Positions 30,540-40,940 of a stretch of 64,000 nt of DNA are shown here, one piece after another. The first letter of the stretch is position 1, and the number at the start of each line of letters is the position of its first letter. The stretch covers positions 45,794,983 to 45,858,982 of the forward strand of contig CM042142.1 of assembly GCA_023376005.1 (NCBI GenBank), given 5' to 3'. A program made the translations under genes and the position numbers. The notes below the pieces were generated by a model, which did no database searches, was not told the DNA's origin, and saw only the letters and a list, made by a program, of their open reading frames with translations. This DNA is from Doryteuthis pealeii (taxonomy: Eukaryota > Mollusca > Cephalopoda > Myopsida > Loliginidae).

Positions 30540-30870
30540 GATATCTATATCTATATCTATTATCTATCTATCTATCTTTTCATTATATATCAATCTATCT
30601 CCGGTTGTATCTATCTATCCATCTATCTATTCCTGTATGTAATTATGTCTGTTATCAGTCTGTTCATCTAACTCAGTCTAATCATCTATCAGTCTATCTA
30701 TCTGTCTATCTATTTATCGCATTCTGTTTATCTATCAATCTATCTTCGCCCGTTTATCTATCTATCTATTTCAGACGGATAATCTATCTATCAATCTATG
30801 TCAGATTGTTTATCTCTCACTATCTATCCCAGTATGTAATTCTATCTATCACTAGCTGTTCCTCCATTTG
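30540..30870. repeat. (TCTA)n field, distal part
   Basis: The same interrupted TCTA pattern as 29590-29885. Confidence 0.9.
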
Positions 30871-30879
30871 AATAAAACA

Positions 30880-31440
30880 AAAATGTCTTCGGCATAAAAT
30901 AACCCAAGGTTTTTGTTTACCGTAAAAACAAACCAACCAACCTAAAGTAGACTTTAATAATGGAATAAAAACATCCTGTAGAATTAAGGCACATCCATAT
31001 TTTATTAACTTGTATTCAGGTTCATGGATGAATGTAACGATCTCAAAGTCGGGGAATATTTGTCTCATACCCCACTTGTATGGACTGGGCACAAGGCCTC
31101 GTTTTAACGTGGGCCCACCCACAAGATGAAGCTCATGGGTGGGAAAGAACAAAAATTGCGTCGATCCCGTCGGCATTACCCCTCAAGGGAGGGCGCCTCA
31201 GGCAATAAACCCAGGGGGCAGGTATTGCCTGGGGGGATAGCCCCCTGGGATCGTCGCTATTATTTGTACTTTACCCTGATCCAGTGTGCTTCGCCCACTG
31301 GACCCCCGCCTCGAAGGACGAGTATCTCAAAGTCGAGGTGTTTCCTGAATCTGGATGTATGAATTCCCTGTTCTAGAAAAAAAATCAAGTATGTTATTAC
31401 CCCAATTACTTTTCGCAATGTTGACGCCAAAATCTAGTGG
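30880..31440. mobile_element. R3 tail fragment and a Helitron-like or unclassified repeat
   Basis: 30885-30945 is the R3/5S hairpin tail. 31055-31260 (CATACCCCACTTGTATGG, AAGATGAAGCTCATGG, GTCGGCATTACCCCTCAAGG) matches 59290-59460 in the same orientation. GGACCCCCGCCTCG and GGGTCCGCTAGTATT near 31300-31455 may be terminal. The family is not named. Confidence 0.55.
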
Positions 31441-31460
31441 GTCCGCTAGTATTTAGCCTA

Positions 31461-31695
31461 ATTAGAGCGTTCGGCTAGAAACCACAAGGTTCCTAGTTCG
31501 ATACCGGCCCTCGCCAACTCAGCGTATGAGTAGCACAGGGATCTGTGCGGTAAAGTAAGGAGTTTATGGTAGGTGTGACACTCCACCTCAGACGCAAAAA
31601 CAATGTCCAAGTCTAGCGCTAGTGAAATGGGAATAGACTCCCTAGTTGATTGACTGATACCGACTCTAGGCCACCCCGACGACTTTACTTTGTAT
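31461..31695 (+). mobile_element. SINE-A copy, first ~25 bases missing
   Basis: From TTAGAGCGTTCGGCTAG through the B-box-like GGTTCCTAGTTCGATACC to CCCCGACGACTTTACTTTG. It is close to the family consensus. Confidence 0.93.
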
Positions 31696-32030
31696 CTAAA
31701 ATTCTCCTATTAAATGCTAAAATATTTGTTTTATAATTTGCTTGTTGCATTGTGTTTATATTGGTTTGGTGGTTGGTTTTGAAGGCTATCACAATGCAAG
31801 TGTAAAGAAAAAATAAGGTAACAATGGTGTTGTTTGTTAACCTGTGATTTATTCTTAATATTTCGAGATAAAATCTCTTCTACAGAAGATTTCTGAAATT
31901 GAAGCTGTTCCTAGTGACCGTCCATTTTGTTTTGTGTCTTATATTTCCAAATTATCTGCGTTTATGTGGGGGGGGGTATTTTTATTTTCTTATTTTCATT
32001 TCCGAAGCTGTACACAAATGAGTCAGCTCC
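31696..32030. other. Unassigned AT-rich DNA
   Basis: An imperfect inverted repeat AAATCTCTTCTACAGAAGATTT at 31871-31892 is the only structure seen. Confidence 0.45.
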
Positions 32031-32195
32031 CTATCGAACCCGGAACCACATGGTCCCTAGGAGGATGCCCTGCAGAATGAGCTAAACCGGATCCCTAAAA
32101 ATGCTTACCCATCCAAGATACTGCCGAAGTTCTACGTTGCTTAACTTCGTTGATCGGGCGAAAACCGATGTGTTCAGCGAGAGACATGTATTATT
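32030..32195 (-). mobile_element. 5S-like pseudogene joined to tRNA-like head
   Basis: On the minus strand 32195-32107 follows 5S rRNA: TCGCCCGATCAACGAAGTTA, AGCAACGT, CTTGGATGGGT. Then GGATCCGGTTTAGCTCATTC and GGTTCCGGGTTCGAT resemble a tRNA-type head. The order is 5S then tRNA, the reverse of the composite at 9674. It is either a dimeric SINE or two adjacent insertions. Of the 5S-like sequences here, this best keeps the 5S central region. Confidence 0.7.
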
Positions 32196-32214
32196 TTTAT
32201 ATATCTTCTATCTT

Positions 32215-32703
32215 CTATGTATTAATACTCTTGTTCCTTAATCTTCCGACCGTTATCATCTTGCAACACCCTCTGGCTAAAAATTAGACCGCCCAAAACA
32301 TCCGAGATAAAATGCAAAAATGTTAATCCTGATTATCTGGTGCCGCATATCCGCTGAATTCTTATGTTTTATGAGTGTTGTCACATAAGCTAAATAATGG
32401 ACCTTTCCGTTTTTATTATAAAGAAAGAAAGAAAGAAAGAGAATGAAAAGGACATGCGACATAGAAAAATATGAAAAAGAAAGAAGAAAGAGAGTAGGGG
32501 AAAGATAAAGAGTGGGTGAATGCGCAGAAGCGATAACGCTAATTTGTTTCAATCGAACATAATGAAAAGATGAAAAAAAGGAAAGAAAAAAAAAGAGTGA
32601 GCAAAAGTTAGTTCAAGATTATTATACTTTTTACATTATAAATATATCGCAATAGCTCTTAAGTAAACATATCAAACGTTGTAATAGTTAAATTATCATA
32701 CTG
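32215..32703 (+). mobile_element. Helitron C copy, 3' end truncated
   Basis: ATCTTGCAACACCCTCTGG, the GAAAGAAAG run, TTCAATCGAACATAATGAAA and GATATCAAACGTTGTAATAG match 25060-25440. The terminal hairpin-CTAG is lost where SINE-B begins. Confidence 0.8.
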
Positions 32704-32704
32704 G

Positions 32705-32970
32705 AGGCATGTGGTGTAATGGTTAGAGCCGTAGGAAATGGAATCGTCAAACCGAGTTCAACTCCTGGACGAGACTGTTTGCATTTCACATTGCGTTTAT
32801 ACTATTGAGAAAGGTATGAACCCAACAACTCCAGCTATGGGTAAATATGCTCTTTAACCTTGAATAGGTACTCAGTCTAGGAGAAGGAAAAATTTGAATT
32901 CAAACATGTTAAACTCCGTTTAAGTAATTGACTTTGGTATCACATCCTACTCCTGCGGAGGGGTTGGTAA

Positions 32971-32972
<2 letters not shown>
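32705..32972 (+). mobile_element. SINE-B copy, full length
   Basis: The head GTGGTGTAATGGTTAGAGCC with B-box-like GAGTTCAACTCC, then GCATTTCACATTGCG, TATGAACCC, CCAGCTATGGG, and the end CATCCTACTCCTGCGGAGG GGTTGGTAAATA running into (TA)n. Confidence 0.9.

Positions 32973-33021
<49 letters not shown>
32972..33021. repeat. (TA)n-(GT)n array
   Basis: Separates SINE-B from the LINE relic. Confidence 0.9.
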
Positions 33022-33023
<2 letters not shown>

Positions 33024-33350
33024 AACACCCCTCGAGAAAACAGCTGTATCGCAACCTAACTCATATCACACAAACCATCCGTATGAGGCGAACAAGACAC
33101 GCTGGGCACTGCTGGAGAAGCAAGGATGAACTCATAAGTGACGTTCTTCAGTGGAAGCCAACACATGGGCGCGCCAGAGTGGGTCACCCAGCAAAGATGT
33201 ACATAGATCAGCTGTGTGTGGATACTGGATGCTGCGCAAAGGACCTCCCGATGGCAGTGAATGATAGGAAAGGATGGCGAGAGATTGTCATGGATATCTG
33301 CGCTGCCAGCACGACAGGATGATGATGATGATGATAATGATGATATATAT
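33024..33350 (+). pseudogene. LINE RT C-terminal relic, second copy
   Basis: Open from HPSRKQLYRNLTHITQTIRM through RRTRHAGHCWRSKDELISDV, VGHPAKMYIDQLC to WREIVMDICAASTTG and stop, with a (ATG)n tail at 33319-33343. It is highly similar to the 30230-30526 segment but more 5'-truncated and without stops. Confidence 0.9.
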
Positions 33351-33409
33351 GTATATATATATATATATATATGAAGTAGACAAACAATCTATTTGAGATG
33401 TCGATAGCC

Positions 33410-33739
33410 GACAATTCTTAGGAGATTATGTGTTTAATTGAAGTCATGCCTAATTTGTAAATTAATTAGTTATAATTAAATGAATTAGGCGTGCATATCG
33501 GTTTAAATATAAGGCGAAAACAAATCGAGAAAAATTCAATCTATGTATGTATATTTCAGCTGCCCTGTCTATAGCTCTGCTGATGAGGCCTAATAGGCTG
33601 AAATGTACATACAGAGATTGACTTTTTCTCGATTTGTTTACGCCTTACATTTAAACCGATATGCACGCCTAATTCATTTAATTATAACTAATTAATTTAC
33701 AAATTAGGTATGACTTCAATTAAGCACATAATCTCCTAA

Positions 33740-33745
<6 letters not shown>
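33410..33745. repeat. Long palindrome with central hammerhead
   Basis: Left arm about 33412-33562 and right arm about 33598-33742 are inverted copies (GAAGTCATGCCTAATTTG, AATTAGTTATAATTAAATGA, GCGTGCATATCGGTTTAAAT). The unpaired centre of ~36 bases contains the 5' half of the ribozyme. (TA)n follows on the right at 33742-33800 and lies just left at 33340-33372. Confidence 0.93.
33575..33616 (+). ncRNA. Hammerhead ribozyme motif, best copy
   Basis: Stem I CUCUG/CAGAG (5 perfect pairs). CUGAUGA at 33580-33586. Stem II GGCC-UAAUA-GGCU (closing G-U). GAAA at 33600-33603. Stem III the palindrome AUGUACAU, H17 = A at 33611. All catalytic-core bases match the consensus. The type I layout with a tiny stem III fits hammerheads of Penelope-like retroelements. 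Cleavage is predicted after A33611. Confidence 0.85.

Positions 33746-33800
<55 letters not shown>
33746..33800. repeat. (TA)n microsatellite
   Basis: Directly abuts the palindrome. Confidence 0.95.
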
Positions 33801-33803
<3 letters not shown>

Positions 33804-34350
33804 GTTCTGCTATTATTGATGAATATCTATAGAGATGTGTACTACTGTTCGGTTTTTGCTGCCCTATTCAAAGAAATCCGATCAAGTGACATATTTTATT
33901 AGGAAGAACTCATACTTCATTTTTGAGGTTTTCTTTTTTGGGGTGGGGAGTTCTTACATCATTCAATCTTCAAAAAATTCTTCTCGTGACTTTGCAATTC
34001 AAGCTAATGTTAATATTTAGTTTCATAATATAATTGACAGTTTTGAAAATCTAAAAGAAACCAAACTTTGTTTTTTATAATAATGATATATCAAGATAAA
34101 ATATTTCTTATTGAAAGTTTCATTCCGAAAGAAAAGAAAAATAACCACGTGGCCTTTTTGAAGAAAAAAAATGATTTATCAAATAAAGTGCATACAAAAA
34201 TGTTATATCCCATGGATGAACATGTTCCCTGGCCTTTTGGGGTTTGAAAAAATTATCCTCTGAAGATAACTGATAAAAAATGACACTGACATTCAGTACC
34301 AAGAATTAATAATTAGTTTACATCGAGGGTTTAAAAAAATGGTAATTTTC
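33801..34350. other. Unassigned AT-rich DNA
   Basis: No family, gene or strong structure recognised. Confidence 0.45.
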
Positions 34351-34355
34351 ACCTT

Positions 34356-34587
34356 TAGTTGGCTAAATTCCTAGCAAATAAGGCAGTTAGAGTAACCTCC
34401 CTTGACTTTCACTTTGAAACAAGCCGGTAGCTATTTTGAAAGTCTCCGTGCGAAATAAACAAATCTTAGACACTTTTTCGAAAACAATACAACTGCATGC
34501 TTTAACACAAAAATATCATAAAATGTGTTCTTAATAACAATTAAGTTCATTTCAGATAATTTTATGCTAGGAATTTAGCCAACTGAC
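34356..34587. mobile_element. Small MITE-like element
   Basis: Terminal inverted repeats AGTTGGCTAAATTCCTAGCA (34357 on) and its complement TGCTAGGAATTTAGCCAACT (34565-34584) are 20 bases and perfect. The ~230-base element has no ORF. No target duplication could be fixed. A non-autonomous DNA transposon is likely. Confidence 0.8.
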
Positions 34588-34604
34588 TTTCACTATATCT
34601 ATAA

Positions 34605-34785
34605 AGGGTTGTCACAGTTAAGCAGCGATGAGCTTGTTTGATACTTAGATGGGTGACCATTTAAGTAAAGACAAGTACTGTATGCAACCTGAGTCGTTTG
34701 TTTATCAAAAATGACTTGATTCGGCTTTAAATTACCCGAAAAGGGTTGATATGGCGTAAAACAAAACAACCAACCAACATAAAGA
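34605..34785 (+). mobile_element. 5S-derived SINE, 5' truncated
   Basis: CACAGTTAAGCAGCGATGAG, ATACTTAGATGGGTGACCAT and CAAGTACTGTATGCAACC are the 5S 3' half. AAATGACTTGATTCGGC and the tail GGGTTGATATGGCGTAAAAC end in ACAACCAACC. It has the clearest 3' end of the family. Confidence 0.88.
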
Positions 34786-34789
34786 CGTG

Positions 34790-34885
34790 TACCAGGTTCG
34801 TAAATATCTTTATACACGTGTACTGCAGTTTGTAAATATCTTTATACGCGTACTCAGCTCCGTAAAGATCTTTAAACTAGGCACT
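34790..34885. repeat. Short tandem repeat, ~40-bp unit
   Basis: GTAAATATCTTTATACAC(G) recurs three times with a degenerate last unit. One more unit occurs at 36362-36382, about 1.5 kb away. Confidence 0.7.
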
Positions 34886-35853
34886 GCCAATCTGTACCTC
34901 ATTTTCATTTTAAAAACGAATTAAAATTAATTAAATCGATTATTTAAAGTCAAATTTTTGTCCAAGTTGAAAAGTAGTAACATAATGAGCATCAGTAAAG
35001 AAAAATATTAAAATAACATTACATATGTAATTTATTTTTAATACATTTTAAACATTAAATTTGCTTCAAAATTTTATGGAATACGACGAAATACGATCTT
35101 GAAGTGAATTTAAACAAATATCTTTAAAAAGTTTTTTTAAATACTTATCAAAATTTTTTCTTAGAAATAAATAAAAAAGAACGTTAAATACACTTTACTG
35201 AAAAATTACTCACACGTTTTCAACTTTTTAACCAAGTAAAATCCGGTTTTTTATGGGTTTTTTTATTTTTTATATTGTCTATATAACATAACTTTTACGT
35301 AAATGTCAATATACCAAGTTTCCCGCCAAATGTATGGAATCGCCAAAGCATAATAATTGAATTATACTTGTTGTTTTCTGCGGTTTGGAAAAGAGAGATA
35401 ATTCTGTACGATATGTGTTCTGCTTTTATATTAAGTTTGATTTATTCAATTTATTTTATTTTATTAATAAAATTAATAATTAATTAATAACTTTTAATTT
35501 ATTTTATCTAATTTATTGATTAATGAAATATTGAAATAAATCTAAGTTCCATTTTAATTATTTCATATTTCAGCTGATAATAATTTACAAATCTATCATT
35601 GCCACTATTTTATTTTTGGACATCCAGAGTTGAACTCTGGTATCGTGTTTTAAATCAATTAAAATTAATTTAAAATATGAAACGCTTAATGTTAAGTTTC
35701 AAATGTCATATTTTTAGATTCTGAAAACAAATAGTTCTTTAATTACTAGTTTAATTTATTCTTGTTATCTAATAATTTTTGGATAAAACTCAATTGAAAA
35801 TTTAGGCCTCCACTATTTTAAACAGAATTGATATTAATGTATATTTTTTTCAT

Positions 35854-35926
<73 letters not shown>

Positions 35927-36345
35927 AAACCACAGTAAAAAAAAAATCTCCTCAATCATTTTTTAGGTTTTTTTTTCCTTTTTTTAATTTTTTTAGATTT
36001 AAAATTCCGATTTTGGGTACTTATTTTCTACCAGACTATCTCCCTTAATTTTTTTCTTCAATTCATCCCTTCGGTTTTGTTTTTTTTATTTATACTGTAA
36101 TTAATTTCGAAAGTATATAACCCCAACGATATTTTGTACGCCAAAATTAAGGGGGATCAAAGTTAAGTGACATGAAAAAATTAGAAAGTTTTGAAATGAA
36201 ATAATTATAAAATTCATTCATTGAGAAATCAACACTGAACTTTTCATTAAAATCGAATAATTACCTGATTTTGGTTAATTTTTTTTAAATTGATTTATTT
36301 TGTAAAATACGCACATGACGTCACTTTTGGCAGACCCTACTTTAG
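34886..36345. other. Very AT-rich DNA with (TA)n
   Basis: No gene or named repeat. A (TA)n array lies at 35860-35923. The block is flanked by the GTAAATATCTTTATACAC units described above, which could mean insertion of ~1.45 kb into a short satellite. Confidence 0.5.
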
Positions 36346-36788
36346 ACTCGTATACTCATGTTTGTAAATATCTTTATACACGCGTACTCAATGTCTGAAT
36401 TATTTCGAGGAGGCTTGATATTTATAGGTATTATTTGGATTTTTTGGACTGTTGTCCTCATTTTCATTGTTATATACACAACGTTTCGGCCAATATACCC
36501 TCCGGAAGATTCCCGAGTTCGGCAAGAGACACTGGCAATAAAGCGGTACTCCAAAATCCCAAGTTCTCCAGAATTGGAGCCTCACTACCAGATACAGTTA
36601 GTGCCATACATAAGACACCTTGGAAGCGTCGCTGGGTTAAGTGAGCAGAGTTCTAAATTTTGAACTTAGACAAATCCCCATCTCGTTAAAATCTTTCTCC
36701 CGCTTATGCGCAATTACACTTGGCAGGCCTTTTCTTGGGTTGATATTAAATGGCTGGATTCTTTCCGAACAAGTCTCATATTAATAAT

Positions 36789-36800
<12 letters not shown>
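36346..36800 (+). repeat. R3-related block, copy 1
   Basis: GGAGCCTCACTACCAGATAC and GTGCCATACATAAGACACC are R3 landmarks. TTGGGTTGATATTAAATGG and GGATTCTTTCCGAACAAGTC follow. 36480-36520 (minus) GGCCGAAACGTTGTGTATAT resembles the 3' half of another hammerhead family (GAAA, stem III ACGU). The block is repeated at 37130-37545. Confidence 0.75.

Positions 36801-36836
<36 letters not shown>
36792..36836. repeat. (TA)n microsatellite
   Basis: Splits the duplicated block from its flank TAAGAGTTATGGGAGTTC. Confidence 0.95.
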
Positions 36837-36840
<4 letters not shown>

Positions 36841-37029
36841 GAGTTATGGGAGTTCAGTTGAGTATGTACCGAGGAGGTTAATAAGCGTCATTAAGTTAAA
36901 TTCAACGTTGAAACGCTATGTCTGAGATTAAGGAGAATGTGAAGGGTCTGCTGATGGTGATCCCGAAATAGTCTTTAAGGATGTTAACAACATTTCAGTT
37001 CGCTTGGGTTCTTTTATGCGTAGATGTTT

Positions 37030-37545
37030 AGGAATTGCGTACATTGTGCGTTTATATTGAGATTTTGGTGTATTTTCTTAAGTCTTTTGCACATCTAATA
37101 CAAACAATTTGCAGATCTATTTGGCCCATAGTTGGACCCTTACATTTACAATCACTGAGGACCAGAATGGATCTGAGAGGCATGTCAAGGAGGAGGTACT
37201 CCACACTCCCAGGATCTCCAGAACTGGAGCCTCACTACCAGATGCGGTTTAGTGTCATACATAGGACACCTCTGGAAACGTCGTTGGGTTAAATGGGCGG
37301 CTTTCCGAATGTTGAATTTTGGACAAATCCACACCGCGTTGATATCTTTCTCTCTCTTAGACGCCATTACTCTAGGCAGGCCTGTTCTTGGGTTGATATT
37401 AAATAGCTGGATTCTTTCCGAACAGGTCTCATATTAATAAAGAACGAGACAGTTAATACGAGGTATGTATATATTTTTAAGAGTTATGGGAGTTCGGTTG
37501 AGTATATACCGAGGAGGTTAATAAGTGTCATTTGGCAGGGAAATC
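37030..37545 (+). repeat. R3-related block, copy 2
   Basis: Repeats copy 1 (CCACACTCCCAGGATCTCCA, TTGGGTTGATATTAAATAGC, GAGTTATGGGAGTTCGGTTG, CCGAGGAGGTTAATAAG). The (TA)n present at 36792 in copy 1 is represented here only by GTATATATTTTT at about 37466, showing array expansion after the duplication. Confidence 0.8.
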
Positions 37546-38066
<521 letters not shown>

Positions 38067-38069
38067 ACA

Positions 38070-38355
38070 TAAAAAAATGGACTCTCAGGTCGATTTTCGA
38101 CGTATGAGGGTTCATACACACAATGAACTCCCACACAGGGATTTGTTTATAGTGGTGAAGGCTTGTGTTGGACCATCCACACTTTTTGGCACAGTCGATA
38201 GGAAAGAATTGGTGTATCAAGGGTTGCCACAAATCCAATCAACGACCGACCTCAGGAATTTTGAATTCAGAGTTATCCCTCTCCTAGACTGGTTACCTAC
38301 CCAAGGCTGAAGGGCCCAGTCTGCCCTACTATTTAACCCATAGCTGGAGGGAGAA
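38070..38355 (-). mobile_element. SINE-B-related element, 3' region
   Basis: 38070-38250 (GACTCTCAGGTCGATTTTCG, AGGGTTCATACACACAATG, GGACCATCCACACTTTTTGG) matches 44725-44900. 38255-38350 is SINE-B body (AGAGTTATCCCTCTCCTAGA, CTGAAGGGCCCAGTCTGCC). The tRNA head is missing. Confidence 0.75.
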
Positions 38356-38439
38356 TGTATGAATTATGTATATATATATATATGAGAAGTAAATACACAT
38401 TAGCGATGTGTTTATGATATGGCTTTTTTTAGCCGACAA

Positions 38440-38592
38440 TTTTTGGGAGAACATGTGCTTAATTGAAGTCGTACCTAATTTTGAAAGTTAATTAATTAAT
38501 AATTAGGTATGACCGCCTAATTAATTAATTATTAATTAACTTTCAAAATTAGGTACGATTTCAATTAAGCACATGTTCTCCCAAAAATATGT
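38440..38592. repeat. Palindrome, family of 33410
   Basis: GGGAGAACATGTGCTTAATTGAAGTCGTACC and its inverse flank an AT-rich centre; arms of about 70 bases. It shares ACAATTTTTGGGAGA and TTAATTGAAGTC with the outer arms of 33410-33745, but lacks the ribozyme centre. Confidence 0.9.
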
Positions 38593-38617
38593 ATGTATAT
38601 ATAAGTATTTAGATTTG

Positions 38618-38775
38618 AGTTAAGGTAGCGTGGACATGGACTCAACACCTGGTTACTGAAAGTTTCTCGCCTATGTGATCTTCAGACCAAAGACTAAAGA
38701 TCACGTAGACGAGAAACTGTCAGTAACCAGGTGTTGAGTCCATGTCCACGCTATTTTAACTCAAATATAAACGCA
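38618..38775. repeat. Palindrome with hammerhead arms
   Basis: Arms 38625-38692 and 38694-38770 (GCGTGGACATGGACTCAACA, CTGGTTACTGA, TTTCTCG, GATCTT) are inverted copies of ~70 bases. Only the left arm keeps an intact ribozyme core; the right has CUAAAGA. Confidence 0.9.
38651..38688 (-). ncRNA. Hammerhead ribozyme motif
   Basis: Minus strand. Stem I GGU/ACC, CUGAAGA, stem II UC(A)C/G(C)GA with one mismatch, GAAA, stem III ACU-UUC-AGU with a three-base loop, H17 = A. A real loop in stem III would permit monomer folding. Confidence 0.7.
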
Positions 38776-38817
38776 CTATCAATGATATTGAGCACTGTCC
38801 GATCTTATCTACAATAT

Positions 38818-38936
38818 ATATATATATGTGTGTGTGTGTGTACATGAATATATATGTATAAATATGAATGCATATAATGTGTGTAAGTGCGGGTATGCGC
38901 GCGCTTGTGTGTGTGTGTGTGCGCGCGCGCGTGGTG
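38818..38936. repeat. (TA)n/(GT)n/(GC)n alternating tract
   Basis: TA, GT and GCGCGCGCGC runs. The alternating purine-pyrimidine GC/GT part is a Z-DNA-prone composition. Confidence 0.85.
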
Positions 38937-39218
38937 TAATGATTACCGTCGTAGGATATGGAATGGACACAGCGACACCAGTTCAAATCATGGACGAGAC
39001 TGTTTACATTTCACATTGCACTAATACTCTTGGGAAAGGTATGAATCCTATTATTTTCCCCTCCAGCTATGAGTAAAATAGTAGTAGGACAGGCTGGGTA
39101 ATTTAACCTTAGTATGGCAACCGCTCCAGAAGTAGAAACACTCTGCTATTCAAACCGGCTAAACCCCGTTTAAAAAATTGACTTTGTGTCACTCCTGCTC
39201 CTGGCCGAGTGGTTAAGT
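38930..39218 (+). mobile_element. SINE-B copy
   Basis: GTGGTGTAATGATTACCGTC, AGTTCAAATCATGGACGAGA, CATTTCACATTGCACTAATA and CCTCCAGCTATGAG, ending AGTGGTTAAGTAAATACA before (TA)n. Confidence 0.88.
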
Positions 39219-39221
39219 AAA

Positions 39222-39224
39222 TAC

Positions 39225-39270
<46 letters not shown>

Positions 39271-39365
39271 ATCTGCACATATATATGTATATGTATGGGT
39301 GGGTGTGTATGTGTGTGTGTATGTGTGTGTGAGTGTCTATGTATATATATGCATCTATATACAGT
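39222..39365. repeat. (TA)n-(GT)n compound array
   Basis: Alternating TA and GT blocks following SINE-B. Confidence 0.9.
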
Positions 39366-39746
39366 GTGCGTGGGTAAATTGTCATCAACATTATGTAGAA
39401 ATTAAAATAAAACTGATATCTGACTTTATCAGATATATTTATCAAAATTACATGAAAATATCTTGAAATACTATAGATTAAAGTTATTCAAAGAAATCGC
39501 CATTGGCTTCAACCAGATGCCTTCGGAATCTTCTGCAAGGTTTTCCGACGGTCTCCTTGTTTAAATTGGTAAATGCCGCCATTACCTTTGCCTTCAATTC
39601 ATCTTTGATTTTGCATGGAGTTTTTCAGGTCTTCTAGCCCAACACTAACAAAGGGGATTGCAATCCGGAGAGTTAGACGAGCAGATGTTACGGGTGATGT
39701 GGTCGCAAACATTTTCTCACAGCCAACACTGCATTCTCTTGTTTGT
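39366..39746 (-). pseudogene. mariner 3' part with transposase C-terminus
   Basis: Minus-strand reading gives CDHITRNICSSNSPDCNPLC, several frameshifts and stops, then a frame equivalent to MAAFTNLNKETVGKPCRRFR ... EANGDFFE and stop at 39484. NSPDxNPL is the block carrying the third catalytic Asp of the DD34D triad. Downstream 39366-39480 is the 3' UTR side. The SINE-A at 39747 interrupts the upstream end. Confidence 0.85.
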
Positions 39747-39998
39747 GTAAAAAGTCGTCGGGGCGGCCTAAAGTCGGTATCAGCCAATCAGCGAGGGAGT
39801 CTATCCCCTTTTCAGTAGCGCTAGTCCAAGGAAATTGTTTTGGCATCTGAGGTGGAGCGCCACACCTACCATCAGCTCCCTACTTTACCGCACAGATCAC
39901 TGTGCTACTCATACGCTGAGTTGGCGCGGACCGGAATCGAACTAGGAACCATGTGGTTTCTAGCCGAACGCTCTACCGACTGAGCTAACCTGCCCTAT
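39747..39998 (-). mobile_element. SINE-A copy, full length
   Basis: Ends and body as in the family: minus-strand GTTAGCTCAGTCGGTAGAGC, GGTTCCTAGTTCGATTCCGG, CAACTCAGCGTATGAGTAGC and CCGCCCCGACGACTTTTT. It seems to have inserted into the mariner relic. Confidence 0.93.
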
Positions 39999-40056
39999 GT
40001 TGCAAAGTTCTATTGCTATACGTAGAGTCTTCCAGCGGCCACCCTTTCGATCCATG

Positions 40057-40450
40057 ACAGTGTTGCATAATCTATGGTAGCATAGATTATTGACAACACC
40101 GTGTAGCGAAAATGGAAAGATACAAACCGTTGGGGACCTTTTGACCCCACAGGCAGAACAACCCGCGAAAGAAAGACCTTTCTTGATTAACCGGAACTCA
40201 TCACCTGTGCGCACGCTGTGTTAGTTAGTTAGTTAAGATTAGGAATAAAAGTTAAAAACAGTAACATGTCGTTGTTAGTCATAAATGTCTTAGCTAGAAA
40301 ATGAATAAACAACAAGATCAGCCAACAAGATTAGGATAGAATTCAACATGGCGACTAGAGGATATGGTCATAGAAGAAGAAAGAAGTAAGTAATGCAATT
40401 ATGCATCTCATCTCTCTTATACCCTGTCTATCTCTCTCCTCTCTCTAGCA
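40057..40450 (+). mobile_element. LTR-like repeat, copy 1
   Basis: Starts GTGTTGCATAATCTATGG with an internal inverted TAATCTATG/CATAGATTA, holds TTGGGGACCTTTTGACCCC, GTTAGTTAGTTAG, AATAAAAG (polyadenylation-like) and GATAGAATTCAACATGG, and ends GATACCCTGTCTATCTCTC-like. The second member at 55650-56120 matches throughout. Confidence 0.65.
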
Positions 40451-40467
40451 AGAGAACATCGTGTCGA

Positions 40468-40940
40468 TACCCGTGTTACATAATCTATGCGGTTGCATAA
40501 GATTATTGTCAATCCCCTGTATTTCTAGAGGGATGGCCCTTTTCATATCACGGGCGGGACTTTCCATGGAATAGTATAGAAAGCCCGCTAAAATACGAGA
40601 AGTCACGTGGGACCTGGTTGGGTCCTCAGTTTCAGTTTTGACGTCGGGCAGAGAAGATGTGCTGCCTTAACTGTAACTCACTCTGCATACGCGCGCTATG
40701 TTAGTCAGATATTTAGTTACATGAAATGTTTAGTTAAGGAAATAAAAGTTTAAGAAAAATAACACGGTCTTGTGATTAATGAATGTCTTGGTAACAAGAC
40801 TGATATACAATAAGAAATGAGTTAAGTGCGACCAACCAAGACGAAGTCACCAAGACGAAGCCCAAGATGTTAGAAGAAGACGTAAGATAGAAGATGAACA
40901 GAAGTAAGAAGTAAGTAATGAGAAGGGTGTGCAACACCCG
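40468..40940 (+). mobile_element. LTR-like repeat, copy 2
   Basis: GTGTTACATAATCTATGC, the GATTATTGTCAATCC inverted segment, GTTAGTCAGATATTTAGTTA, GAAATAAAAG and CAAGACGAAG. It follows copy 1 directly in the same orientation at an offset of ~415 bases. Confidence 0.6.

Noticed and set aside
38440..38592. Hammerhead in the 38.44-kb palindrome
   Set aside because: It is of the 33.4-kb family but the central ribozyme sequence is absent.
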